Assembly: GCF_003583985.1 (NCBI RefSeq) | Contig: NZ_QXML01000002.1 | Span: 632,784 to 696,783, forward strand | Length of the DNA stretch: 64,000 bases | DNA from: Algoriphagus lacus | GTDB taxonomy: Bacteria > Bacteroidota > Bacteroidia > Cytophagales > Cyclobacteriaceae | Direction: 5' to 3' | Shown: piece after piece, positions 1 to 9,527 of the stretch | How the letters are laid out: every line of letters begins with the position of its first letter | Numbering within the stretch: position 1 is the first letter of the stretch | The notes under the pieces: model-generated | Databases searched by the model: none | Seen by the model: the letters and a program-made list of their open reading frames with translations, nothing else | Told to the model about the DNA's origin: nothing | Made by a program: the position numbers and the translations under genes

Positions 1-425
1 TGGAGGAAATTACTGACCAGTCAGCCAAGGATCTCCACCGCAAAATCAGTTTCAGATGTGAATCCGGAGTTCCGGTTTTTGTCAAAGCCAATGAAAAATC
101 ACTTCAGATGATCCTGAGCAATCTGATCCAAAATGCCGTGAAATATTCAGGCACCCAATCTGAAATTTTGGTAAAAACGGGTCTTCAGGAAGGCCTGCCC
201 TATATCGAAATCTGTGATGAGGGAATGGGCATTTCTCCGGAGCATTTGGAGAAGATTTTCGATCCTTTTTTTAGAGAAAAAGAAGTCGTGGACCGATCCA
301 TTGCAGGTACCGGGTTGGGTCTTGCCATTGTCAAAAAGCTGGCTCTGGAGTCCGGAATAAAGATTTCCGTGTCAAGCAAAAAAGGCAAAGGCAGCGTTTT
401 TAGACTTGATTTTCCACTTTCTTAA
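1..425 (+). CDS. Sensor histidine kinase, C-terminal part (5' end outside window)
   Basis: The reading frame is open from the first bases of the window, so this is the C-terminal ~140 residues of a longer gene. It carries the HATPase_c ATP-binding fold: an N box (LSNLIQNAVKYS), a G1 box (EICDEGMGI), an F-type segment (IFDPFFR) and a G2 box (GTGLGLAIVKKL). This is the catalytic ATP-binding domain of a two-component kinase. The dimerisation and sensor parts are not visible. It ends about 70 bp before a heavy-metal RND pump on the same strand, so a CusS/CzcS-like metal-sensing role is plausible. That is inference from position only, and the response regulator is not in the window. Confidence 0.88.
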   Translation, partial: EEITDQSAKDLHRKISFRCESGVPVFVKANEKSLQMILSNLIQNAVKYSGTQSEILVKTGLQEGLPYIEICDEGMGISPEHLEKIFDPFFREKEVVDRSIAGTGLGLAIVKKLALESGIKISVSSKKGKGSVFRLDFPLS

Positions 426-497
426 GCAAATCTTAAGAATCACCTAAGATTGAACTAAGGGTGCGAATTGACCTTTGAGTCAAAATTCCTCAAGTTC

Positions 498-3400
498 ATG
501 CTAGACCGCATCATTCAGTGGAGTATTGGCAACAAACTCATCATTTTCATTTTTATTGCCGTATGGCTGGGGTTTGGGATTTTTGCCCTTACCAATCTTC
601 CGATTGGGGCAGTTCCTGATGTGACTAACAACCAGGTCCAGGTCATCACCACCTCACGGAATCTTGCTACAGAGGACGTTGAAAAGTACTTGACTTATCC
701 TGTCGAGCTGGAAATGGCCAATCTTCCGGGAGTCAAGGAAATCCGGTCAGTTTCCAAATTTGGGCTTTCGGTTGTGACTATTGTTTTCGAGGAGGATTTG
801 GGCACCTATCTCCCGAGGCAGCTGATTGCAGAGCGGTTAATTATGGCTCAGGAGCGAATTCCTCAGGGCTTCGGCACACCGTTCATGGGGCCGATTTCCA
901 CAGGTTTGGGGGAGATTTACCAATACGTCATTGACGTCAAGCCAGGTTATGAGGATAAATATTCCATTACTGACTTGCGAACGATTCAGGATTGGGTGGT
1001 CCGTAGGCAGTTGGCAGGGATCTCCGGTGTTGTGGAAATCAACACTTGGGGAGGATACCTGAAGCAATACGAAGTAGCGATCAATCCTGAGCGATTGAAA
1101 GGAATGAATATCAACCTGGCTACCGTGTACGAGGTGCTGAGCAAAAATAACTCCGTGGCAGGCGGAAGCTACATTGAAAAAACCAACGAGAGCTTTTTTA
1201 TCCGTGGAGAGGGGTTGGTTAGCAGCCTGGAAGATATTGGGAATATTGTAGTTGAAGTTCGTAATGGCTCTCCGGTTTACATCCGGGATATTGCCGAAGT
1301 TCGTTTTGGTCATGCCAATCGCTTTGGTGCAATTACAGCCAATGGAGAAGGTGAAAAAGTCCTTGGTCAGGTCATGATGCTCAAAGGAGCGGATGGCAAG
1401 GGAACGATTGATCGGGTAAAACAGCGTATCGCTGAAATGGAAAACACCCTTCCGGAAGGAATCGTGATCAACGGCTTTTTGGATCGTTCCGAACTGATCG
1501 CCCGAACGACCTTCACCATTGCCGAAAACCTCATTTTGGGTTGCCTTATTGTGATTTTTGTGGTGGTGTTGCTACTTGGAAATTTCCGGTCAGGCCTGGT
1601 GGTGGCATCGGTGATTCCGTTGAGTTTGCTCTTTGCGCTTTCGATGATGTACATCTTCGGAGTGGATGCCAACCTGATGAGTTTGGGAGCAATAGACTTT
1701 GGGATAATCATTGACGGTGCGGTCATCATCGTTGAATTTATTGCCTATCAGTTTACCAAATCTACGGCCTTACACTCCGGACTTACCCCAAAACAAAAGC
1801 AAGCAGAAAAGGATAAAATCTCCTTTGGAGGAGCCTCCAAAATGATGCATTCGGCTGTATTTGGCCAGGTCATTATCATCATTGTATTCATTCCGATTCT
1901 TTCACTTTCCGGTGTGGAGGGAAAAATGTTCCGTCCGATGGCTGAAGTATTCAGCTTTGCACTGATCGGGGCGATGATTTTGGGATTGACCTATGTACCG
2001 GTTGTTTCTTCCCTTTTTCTGAAATCAGAAGCTCCCGGACCGAAAAACATTTCGGTCAGACTGATCAACTTTCTCAATAAAATCTACGAGCCAACGATCC
2101 ATTGGGCATTGAAGCACAGCAAAGCTGTACTTGCTGGTGCGGTCGCTATCCTTGTGGGAACGTTTTATCTCTTTTCCACCATGGGTTCGGAGTTTGTGCC
2201 GACTTTGGATGAAGGCGACTTTGTAATCCAACCCGTATTGAAAACAGGAACCACTCTTTCCAATACCGTGGAGACCATCACCAAAATAGAGGAAATCCTG
2301 ATGAAGTTTCCGGAAGTGAATCAGGTGGTAACACGGATCGGTGCAGCGGAGATTCCTACTGATCCGATGTCAATGGAAGAAAGTGACGTCATCGTGACAT
2401 TACATCCTCCTTCTGAATGGACTACGGTGGAGACCAAAGACGAACTAGCCGAAGAATTCAAAAAAGCCCTGGCTGCGATTCCCGGTTTGGATTTTGAATT
2501 CACCCAACCTATCGAAATGCGCTTCAACGAGTTGATTACTGGGGTACGGGCAGATTTGGCGATCAAGGTTTTCGGGGAGGATTTGGATGTGCTGTTGGCA
2601 ACTGCCCAGGAAATTGAGGCGGCAATTCAGGGAGTGGAAGGTGCTGCGGATATCATTTTGGAAAAAGTGGACGGTTTACCCCAGATGAAAATAGAGTATG
2701 ACCGGGCAAAAATATCCAAGTACGGACTCAATGTCGAAGACCTCAATCAGGTCGTGACGATGGGTTTTGCAGGTTTGAGTACAGGAACCGTTTTTGAAGG
2801 AGAAAAGCAATTTGACCTCGTAGTGAGGTTTGCTGAGCCTTTCCGCAAGGACATCACCCATCTTGAAAATGCAGCTATTCAGCTTCCTACAGGCGGTAGT
2901 GTACCGCTCAGTGAACTGGCGAAAATTTCCTATACCAAAGGTCCAGCTAAAATCTCCCGTGACAATACGCAGCGAAGGGTAGTGATCGGCGTCAACGTAC
3001 GAAACCGGGATTTGCAGTCTGTGGTGGATGATATCCAGGCCATCGTGGCCAAGATTGATATTCCGGAAGGTTATCGGGTGGATTACGGAGGACAGTTTGA
3101 AAACCTGCAGCAGGCACGGAGCCGATTGATGATCGCAGTTCCTGTGGCGCTGATTCTGATTTTCATCCTGTTGTACTTCGCATTTTCCTCCACCAGAGAT
3201 GCCTTTATGATTTACACTGCGATTCCGTTTTCTGCGATCGGTGGAGTGCTTTTGCTTTGGTTGAGAGACATGCCCTTCAGTATTTCTGCCGGTGTGGGTT
3301 TTATTGCCCTTTTTGGTATAGCCGTCCTCAACGGTATTGTGATGATCGAACATTTCAAATCCATGAAAGATAAATTTTCCTCTATTCAGGAACTGGTAGT

Positions 3401-4820
3401 AATAGGCGCTAAAGAACGCTTGCGTCCGGTATTGTTGACTGCCTCGGCTGCTGCATTGGGATTCTTGCCGATGGCTGTTTCCGGTTCGGCTGGTGCTGAG
3501 GTACAGCGTCCATTGGCTACAGTGGTAGTTGGGGGATTGATTTCGGCCACGTTGTTGACTCTGGTGGTTTTACCTGTTTTGTATGTGATTTTCAATACCC
3601 GGAAAGACGGAAGCATTAAGCCTCCCAAGTCTGTGGCTATGATTCTGGTGCTGATCACAGGTTTGGCTTTACCGGCTTTTTCCCAAAATGAGGTGAAGCA
3701 ACTTAGCCTAAACCAAGCACTTCAAATTGCTCAGGAGCAAAACCTGAGTTTGCAGGCCGCTCAAAAAAGTCTGGAATCGGCTTCTGCCAGAAGTCAAGCT
3801 GGCTGGACAATCAATAAAACGCAGGTGTACTATGGCTTTGACAAAAACGACATCGCCGAAAACGGAGTGTACAACCGGGTGTGGGGCGTGAGGCAAAGTT
3901 TTGATTTTCCTTCTGTTTACGCCGCACAGAAAAATGTGCTTCAGGCTTCAGAAATGCAGGTGACAGCCCAACTCGAGCTGACTGGTAGAGCCTTGAAAAA
4001 GGATGTCAGTCAGACTTTTGTCCGGGCTTTATATTGGAAAGAGCTGGAGCAGAACTACAATTACCTGGACAGCTTGTACAGGGAATTTGCCCGGGCAGCG
4101 ACCCGTAGACTGGAAACAGGGGAGTCCAATCTTCTGGAAAAGCTCACTGCGGAAAGCAAGCAACGGGAAATGGGCCTGAAGAAGGCAGAAGCTCTTCGAA
4201 ATTTTGAGATTACCAAAAATCAGCTTCGTCAGCTTTTGAACATTGAAGGTGAAATTGATCTGATCAGCGAAGAGTTTTCGTTTGATGGACCATTGGATGT
4301 GGAAAATCATCCTGCTTTGATGTTGTATCAATCTGCTTATCTACGAGCTGAAAGCCAAGTAAAGGTGGATCGCAGGACCATGCTTCCGGATGTGAATTTG
4401 GATCTTTTTCGGGGTACCAATCCGGGAGAAGCTGCCAAGGTTTATCCGGGGTTTCAGGCAGGAATAGGCATTCCGCTTTTCTTTGGTTCGCACACAGCCA
4501 AGGTGAAAGCCGGGAAATATCAGCAAGAGCAAATCCTGCTCGAATCTGAAGCTTTTAAGCAACAACTTCAGACCAACTACACCAGAATCCAGACTGCGCT
4601 CGCCCAAAACCAGCAGGTAATAGACTATTATGAAACCGAAGGAAAAACCCTTTCGGCTCAACTTCGCGACCAGGCAATTCGCTCGTTCAAAGAAGGGGAA
4701 ATTGATTTTCTCCAGTACGTGCAGCTGATCGAAAATTCCAGAACCATCACCCTGCAGTATTTGCAGGCAAGGTTGGATTACCAAATCAATCAATTAGAAC
4801 TTGTTTACCTGAATAACTGA
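498..4820 (+). CDS. CusA/CzcA-type heavy-metal RND pump fused to a TolC-like outer-membrane factor
   Basis: About 1440 residues. Residues 1-1035 are a complete HME-RND inner-membrane proton/metal antiporter. TM4 carries D400, D406 and E413 in GAIDFGIIIDGAVIIVE, with the same spacing as the proton-relay residues D402/D408/E415 known from CzcA. The pore-domain segment TDPMSMEESDVIVTL is typical of CusA/CzcA. After a short linker comes a signal-peptide-like segment (about 1048-1063, ending AFSQ). A TolC/CzcC-type outer-membrane-factor domain then runs to the C-terminus. An in-frame TTG lies at 468, but ATG 498 (MLDRIIQW) matches the usual start of the family. The next gene overlaps by one base (TGATG), so the two are translationally coupled. 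It probably exports Cu(I)/Ag(I) or Zn/Co/Cd; the metal cannot be read off. Confidence 0.93.
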   Translation: MLDRIIQWSIGNKLIIFIFIAVWLGFGIFALTNLPIGAVPDVTNNQVQVITTSRNLATEDVEKYLTYPVELEMANLPGVKEIRSVSKFGLSVVTIVFEEDLGTYLPRQLIAERLIMAQERIPQGFGTPFMGPISTGLGEIYQYVIDVKPGYEDKYSITDLRTIQDWVVRRQLAGISGVVEINTWGGYLKQYEVAINPERLKGMNINLATVYEVLSKNNSVAGGSYIEKTNESFFIRGEGLVSSLEDIGNIVVEVRNGSPVYIRDIAEVRFGHANRFGAITANGEGEKVLGQVMMLKGADGKGTIDRVKQRIAEMENTLPEGIVINGFLDRSELIARTTFTIAENLILGCLIVIFVVVLLLGNFRSGLVVASVIPLSLLFALSMMYIFGVDANLMSLGAIDFGIIIDGAVIIVEFIAYQFTKSTALHSGLTPKQKQAEKDKISFGGASKMMHSAVFGQVIIIIVFIPILSLSGVEGKMFRPMAEVFSFALIGAMILGLTYVPVVSSLFLKSEAPGPKNISVRLINFLNKIYEPTIHWALKHSKAVLAGAVAILVGTFYLFSTMGSEFVPTLDEGDFVIQPVLKTGTTLSNTVETITKIEEILMKFPEVNQVVTRIGAAEIPTDPMSMEESDVIVTLHPPSEWTTVETKDELAEEFKKALAAIPGLDFEFTQPIEMRFNELITGVRADLAIKVFGEDLDVLLATAQEIEAAIQGVEGAADIILEKVDGLPQMKIEYDRAKISKYGLNVEDLNQVVTMGFAGLSTGTVFEGEKQFDLVVRFAEPFRKDITHLENAAIQLPTGGSVPLSELAKISYTKGPAKISRDNTQRRVVIGVNVRNRDLQSVVDDIQAIVAKIDIPEGYRVDYGGQFENLQQARSRLMIAVPVALILIFILLYFAFSSTRDAFMIYTAIPFSAIGGVLLLWLRDMPFSISAGVGFIALFGIAVLNGIVMIEHFKSMKDKFSSIQELVVIGAKERLRPVLLTASAAALGFLPMAVSGSAGAEVQRPLATVVVGGLISATLLTLVVLPVLYVIFNTRKDGSIKPPKSVAMILVLITGLALPAFSQNEVKQLSLNQALQIAQEQNLSLQAAQKSLESASARSQAGWTINKTQVYYGFDKNDIAENGVYNRVWGVRQSFDFPSVYAAQKNVLQASEMQVTAQLELTGRALKKDVSQTFVRALYWKELEQNYNYLDSLYREFARAATRRLETGESNLLEKLTAESKQREMGLKKAEALRNFEITKNQLRQLLNIEGEIDLISEEFSFDGPLDVENHPALMLYQSAYLRAESQVKVDRRTMLPDVNLDLFRGTNPGEAAKVYPGFQAGIGIPLFFGSHTAKVKAGKYQQEQILLESEAFKQQLQTNYTRIQTALAQNQQVIDYYETEGKTLSAQLRDQAIRSFKEGEIDFLQYVQLIENSRTITLQYLQARLDYQINQLELVYLNN

Positions 4821-5977
4821 TGAAAGCAAATCATTCCAATATTTTCCTGCTTGGCTTCCTTGTCCTGATTACGGGGACGATTTTAGGATGTGGAAAAACC
4901 GAAAATTCAGACCTGGAAGGAATTGAAGTAACTGAAGCTCCTGAGGGATCTGAGGGGATTTTTCTGACGGAGGAGCAGTTTAACACCATGAAAATGGAGT
5001 GGGGAAGTCCTCATCAAGGCGATTTTTCCAGTGAGGTAGACGTGCAGGGTACTGTTAAGGTTCCTGTGGAGGGCATGCAGGAAATCTCTGCATACTTTGG
5101 GGGATATGTCAGTGACCTCAAACTCATCGAGGGACAGACAGTCCGTAAAGGCGAGACGCTGTTTTATCTGGAAAACCCTGAATTCATCCGCCTGCAGCAG
5201 GATTACCTGGAGACGACCAGTCAACTGGCCTATTTGAAAGCGGAATTTGAGCGACAGAAGACGCTCTATGGAGAGCAGATCTCAGCACAGAAAAATTACC
5301 TCAAAGCAGAAGCGGATTATCAAGGCGCACTGGCTAAAAGTCAGAGTTTGAAAAAGCAACTTAGTCTGATCAACATAGATGCAGACCAACTGACTCCCGC
5401 CAATATCAGATCCAAAGTACCCGTTATTTCTCCAATCAGAGGGTTTGTGGAGCAAGTCTTTGTAGCTCCCGGCCAATTTCTTCCTGCCTCCGGAAAGGCA
5501 ATTTCTTTGCTGAATAAGGATCATTTGCATATCGAGTTGATCCTATTTGAAAAAGATGCCAGCCGGATTCACGTCGGACAGAAAGTGGAGATTTCGATGC
5601 CGGATTCTCCCGGTCAGCTACTCATGGCCCAGATTCATGTGGTGGGGCAGGCGATCAATGAACAGCGTCAGATCAATGTCCATGCGGATTTGGTGAATGA
5701 AAAAGAGGTGGTCAAGTTGATCCCGGGAATGTTCGTTCAGGCAAAGGTTCAACTCGATCCTCAGTCCTCCTGGGCTTTACCTGAGGATGCGCTAATTGAA
5801 GTGGATGGAGAGTATTTCATTTTGGTACAAAAGGAAAAAAGTGCCCAAGGCTACAAGTTGGACAAAGTGAAGGTGATCCCGGGTGCGAAAAACAAAACCA
5901 ACGTTGCGATTGAGCCGGTGGACGGACTGGATGAGAAGTCAGTTGTTTTGGTTAAAGGCGGATTTAACCTGCTCTAA
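4820..5977 (+). CDS. Efflux RND periplasmic adaptor (CusB/CzcB family lipoprotein)
   Basis: 385 residues. The N-terminus is a lipoprotein signal with lipobox ILGC (Cys24). The order of parts is typical of membrane-fusion proteins: a barrel-sandwich half near residue 90 (YVSDLKLIEGQTVRKGETLF), a coiled-coil hairpin rich in Q, E and K (about 120-190), the second half-motif (SPIRGFVEQVFVAPGQFL), then a beta-barrel and membrane-proximal domain. It links the RND pump to the outer-membrane channel. The start codon overlaps the stop of the pump gene by one base. Here the outer-membrane factor is already fused to the pump, so these two genes supply all three parts of the efflux complex. Confidence 0.92.
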   Translation: MKANHSNIFLLGFLVLITGTILGCGKTENSDLEGIEVTEAPEGSEGIFLTEEQFNTMKMEWGSPHQGDFSSEVDVQGTVKVPVEGMQEISAYFGGYVSDLKLIEGQTVRKGETLFYLENPEFIRLQQDYLETTSQLAYLKAEFERQKTLYGEQISAQKNYLKAEADYQGALAKSQSLKKQLSLINIDADQLTPANIRSKVPVISPIRGFVEQVFVAPGQFLPASGKAISLLNKDHLHIELILFEKDASRIHVGQKVEISMPDSPGQLLMAQIHVVGQAINEQRQINVHADLVNEKEVVKLIPGMFVQAKVQLDPQSSWALPEDALIEVDGEYFILVQKEKSAQGYKLDKVKVIPGAKNKTNVAIEPVDGLDEKSVVLVKGGFNLL

Positions 5978-5996
5978 AATTTATTTTTGGATTGAT

Positions 5997-6029
5997 TGAA
6001 AGGGGCTCCTGATGAGGGAGCTCTTTTTA
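5997..6029 (+). terminator. Rho-independent terminator after the metal efflux operon
   Basis: A stem pairs GGGGCTCC with GGGAGCTC (including G-U pairs) around a short loop and is followed by a run of Ts. It lies 20 bp after the adaptor stop codon. The rest of the stretch to 6274 is AT-rich and holds the putative susC promoter. Confidence 0.65.
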
Positions 6030-6216
6030 TGTTTATCGGTTCGTGATGTTCCGGTAACAGGTACTTAATTTTTGAGAAATCCATGAAGCTGTGTTAAGGA
6101 ATTTATTCATGACTGTTCAAATCAGAAGAGCCTGTTTTGATTAAAAATGGCGCTTAACAATGAATTAATTCACTTTTTGATAAAACCGGATTAATCCCGA
6201 GGGAACAGTGGAGGTA

Positions 6217-6224
6217 TAGGTTTG
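6217..6224 (+). promoter_or_regulatory. Putative Bacteroidota -7 promoter element of the susC gene
   Basis: TAGGTTTG fits the Bacteroidota sigma-ABfr -7 consensus TAnnTTTG and lies 50 bp before the susC start. The -33 region is weak (only TTAA at about the right distance), so confidence is low. Confidence 0.35.
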
Positions 6225-6274
6225 GGAAAATTTTTACCCATAAAAGAATTCATATTCCAAACCTCTACTTTAAA

Positions 6275-9200
6275 ATGATTGCTCAAAAAAGCATTTGGCA
6301 AGGGATGATGACAGCCTGTCTGATCTTCATCCTCAATTTTTCCTTCGCCCAACAAATCCGGGTTACGGGAAAGGTTAGTGACGTGAATAATGAACCCTTA
6401 CCCGGAGCAACTGTCCTGGTAAAAGGGACCACCCGTGGAACGGTAACTGATGTGGACGGTTCCTACTCGATCGAAGCAGGAAGTACGGAAACCTTGGTTT
6501 TTTCCTTTGTTGGATTTGAGACTAAAGAGCAAGTAGTCGGTAATTCTTCCATGATTAACATCATCCTTTCCGAAGGGGTAGCGCTCACTGAAGTAGTGGT
6601 AACTGCTCTTGGTGTCGAGCGGGAAACAAAAGCCCTTGGCTATTCAGTGCAGGCGGTAGACGGAGCCAGATTTACCGAAGCCCGTGAAACCAACGTGATA
6701 AATTCCTTGAGTGGACGGGTTGCCGGCGTGCAGGTAACTAATAGCTCTACTGGCTTGGGTGGCTCTTCGCGGGTAATTATACGTGGCGAATCTTCTTTGA
6801 ATATCAATGCCAACCAGCCTCTTTTTGTCGTGGACGGTGTTCCGATTTCCAACAACATCGTGGGTTCATCCGGATCCGGAAATCAGGAGGTGGATTATGG
6901 AAATGCGGCAGGTGAAATCAACCCAGATGACATTGCTTCCATGACAGTCCTAAAAGGCCCGGCAGCAGCTGCACTATATGGCTCAAGAGCTGCAAACGGT
7001 GCGATCTTGATCACCACCAAAACCGGAAAAGGCAAAAAAGGCCTGGGTGTGACAATCAACTCCAACACGACTTTTGATAATGTATTGAGACTTCCAGACT
7101 GGCAGGATAAATACGGACAGGGAAATAACGGTCAGTTTGCTTTTGTCAACGGTGCAGGTGCCGGTACAGCTGATGGGGTGGATGAAAGCTGGGGTCCTGA
7201 ACTGGATAAAGGATTCTCGACTCCGCAGTTTGACTCTCCGCGAAACGTGGAAGGATTCCGTGGGGGGGACTTGAATGCTCCAGATGGAAGCACGATCACT
7301 CCGACTCCTTGGGTTTCTCAGCCGGACAACGTAAATGAGTTTTTCGAAACCGGTCTTACCCTGTCCAACAACATCTCTTTGGAAGGGTCCAACGAAAAAT
7401 CAAACATCCGACTTTCTTGGACCAACCTGAATCAAACCGGAACAGTACCCAACACCGACCTGAAGCGAAATACCATCGCCATGAACGGTGGAATCAACGT
7501 GACCGACAAGCTGACGGTGAATTCTGCCATCAACTTCCAGCGCACAGACAGTGGCAACCGTCCGAGTATTTCCTACGGTACGGAAAGTTTGATGTACCTC
7601 TTCATTTGGTACGGTCGTCAGCTGAACAACAACAGCCTGAAAGACTATTGGATGAGAGGAAGAGAAGGCGTGCAGCAGTTTAACTACAACTACAACTACC
7701 ACGATAACCCATATTTCAACGTCTATGAAAATACCAACGGGCAGGAAAAAGACAGGATCTTTGGTAACATTTCCGCGACATACAAATTCACTCCGAAGTT
7801 GAGCCTGATGCTCAGAACCGGTTTGGATACTTATAATGAACTGAGAGACAGAAGGCGAGCATTCAGTACCCAGCGATTCCCAAGAGGAAATTACCGGGAA
7901 GATGATGTGTCCTTTAGTGAGCAGAACTCAGACTTTTTGCTGACTTATTCCGAAACAACAAAGTCAACATGGTCTTACAGCGTTGCCTTGGGAGGAAATG
8001 CGATGCGTCAGGAAAACAGATATGTGCAGACCGTAGCGCCTCAATTGTTGATCCCGGGGATTTACAACTTTACCAACACCGCTGTAAACCTTCAGGTCAA
8101 TCAGTTTACCTCCGAAAAGCGGATCAATTCCCTATACGGATTTGGACAGATTGGCTACAAAAACGTCCTTTTCCTGGACGTAACGGGCCGAAATGACTGG
8201 TCTAGCACCCTTCCTGCAGACAACAATAGCTATTTCTACCCTTCAGCTACACTGAGTGCGGTGATTTCCGACATTTTCACTTTGCCTGGTGCCATATCCT
8301 TCCTGAAAGTAAGAGGTGCATATGCTGAAGTGGGTAACGATACAGATCCGTATGCCTTGACCAATGTGTACAATTCAGTTACCGCCTGGGGTACTATTCA
8401 GGCAAAATCTGAATCCAACCGACTTTCCAATGCAGACCTGAAACCGGAAAGAACCGGTTCCTTTGAAACAGGATTTGACATCAGATTTATGGAAGGAAGA
8501 TTGGGATTGGACTTCACGTATTTTGATAACAGAACCAGAAACCAGATCATCCCAATTGAACTGGACATCGCTACAGGCTATGCATCCCGAATCATCAATG
8601 CTGGTGAAATCCAAAACAAGGGGATCGAAGTGGTCTTGAACGGACGTCCGGTTCAGTCAGCTTCCGGCTTTACATGGGACTTCATCGCCAACTTCACCAG
8701 AACCAGAGGCTATGTACTGGAACTGACAGAGGGATTGGATACCTACACGCTGACCGGTAGAAATGGCGCCAACATCCAGGCAAGGGTAGGGGAACGAATG
8801 GGTAATATCTACGGTGCCGGTTTTGCACGAGTCGAAGATCCTGCTTCACCTTATTTCGGACAGATCATTCACAACACTTCCGGAACGCCGATCACCAGCC
8901 CAACTTTGAAGAACCAAGGGAACTACAATCCGGATTGGATGCTAGGTATCCAGAATAATTTGAGCTACAAAGGAATTTCACTGGGATTCCTGTTTGATTA
9001 CAGACACGGTGGGATCGTAGTGTCCCGAACCAAGACCATCGGATCTACTTCCGGTCAGTTGGAAGAGACGCTTTTCGGACGTGAAAACGGATATGACCTA
9101 AGTGTAGAAGGTAACGGGATTATTTCCGAAGGGGTAATCCGAAATGCAGACGGATCTTTCACTCCAAACACCATCAAGATTACTTCCCGAAACTGGCACA

Positions 9201-9490
9201 ACAGATATTATGAGCGAAACAATGTGGAGGCAGCCAAATACGATGCGACTTTTCTGAAGCTGCGAGAAGTGACTATCGGCTACACGATTCCGAAAAGAGT
9301 GCTTGGAAAGATGCCTATCCAGGATGTGAAAATCTCCCTAGTGGGACGAAATCTGGCACTATGGACAGAGAATCCTCACTTCGATCCGGAGACTATGGCC
9401 ATGGGTGGGGGAACGTTAATCCCAGGTGTGGAAGACATGTCTTTCCCGTCGACCCGAAGCATAGGATTCAACCTGAACGTCAAATTCTAA
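6275..9490 (+). CDS. SusC/RagA family TonB-linked outer-membrane transporter
   Basis: 1071 residues with a signal peptide ending in the FSFAQQ region. A carboxypeptidase-D-like regulatory domain follows (about 29-105, VTGKVSDVNNEPLPGATVLV), then a TonB plug containing the SusC signature around DGVPISNN and GSRAANGAILITTK. A large C-terminal 22-strand barrel ends in an aromatic-rich strand (VKF). No STN domain is present, so it is not an ECF-signalling receptor. The susD partner starts 37 bp downstream. It is expected to import an oligomeric or bulky nutrient through the outer membrane using TonB energy. The substrate is unknown, but the phosphatase that follows hints at a phosphorylated compound. 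Confidence 0.96.
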   Translation: MIAQKSIWQGMMTACLIFILNFSFAQQIRVTGKVSDVNNEPLPGATVLVKGTTRGTVTDVDGSYSIEAGSTETLVFSFVGFETKEQVVGNSSMINIILSEGVALTEVVVTALGVERETKALGYSVQAVDGARFTEARETNVINSLSGRVAGVQVTNSSTGLGGSSRVIIRGESSLNINANQPLFVVDGVPISNNIVGSSGSGNQEVDYGNAAGEINPDDIASMTVLKGPAAAALYGSRAANGAILITTKTGKGKKGLGVTINSNTTFDNVLRLPDWQDKYGQGNNGQFAFVNGAGAGTADGVDESWGPELDKGFSTPQFDSPRNVEGFRGGDLNAPDGSTITPTPWVSQPDNVNEFFETGLTLSNNISLEGSNEKSNIRLSWTNLNQTGTVPNTDLKRNTIAMNGGINVTDKLTVNSAINFQRTDSGNRPSISYGTESLMYLFIWYGRQLNNNSLKDYWMRGREGVQQFNYNYNYHDNPYFNVYENTNGQEKDRIFGNISATYKFTPKLSLMLRTGLDTYNELRDRRRAFSTQRFPRGNYREDDVSFSEQNSDFLLTYSETTKSTWSYSVALGGNAMRQENRYVQTVAPQLLIPGIYNFTNTAVNLQVNQFTSEKRINSLYGFGQIGYKNVLFLDVTGRNDWSSTLPADNNSYFYPSATLSAVISDIFTLPGAISFLKVRGAYAEVGNDTDPYALTNVYNSVTAWGTIQAKSESNRLSNADLKPERTGSFETGFDIRFMEGRLGLDFTYFDNRTRNQIIPIELDIATGYASRIINAGEIQNKGIEVVLNGRPVQSASGFTWDFIANFTRTRGYVLELTEGLDTYTLTGRNGANIQARVGERMGNIYGAGFARVEDPASPYFGQIIHNTSGTPITSPTLKNQGNYNPDWMLGIQNNLSYKGISLGFLFDYRHGGIVVSRTKTIGSTSGQLEETLFGRENGYDLSVEGNGIISEGVIRNADGSFTPNTIKITSRNWHNRYYERNNVEAAKYDATFLKLREVTIGYTIPKRVLGKMPIQDVKISLVGRNLALWTENPHFDPETMAMGGGTLIPGVEDMSFPSTRSIGFNLNVKF

Positions 9491-9527
9491 TCGGCTGATT
9501 TTTCAAACATCAAAAAAGACTGAAATC

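Noticed and set aside
2676..3353. 225-residue open frame on the minus strand
   Set aside because: It lies wholly inside the RND pump gene, is rich in His, Arg and Asn as antisense frames are, and matches no family.
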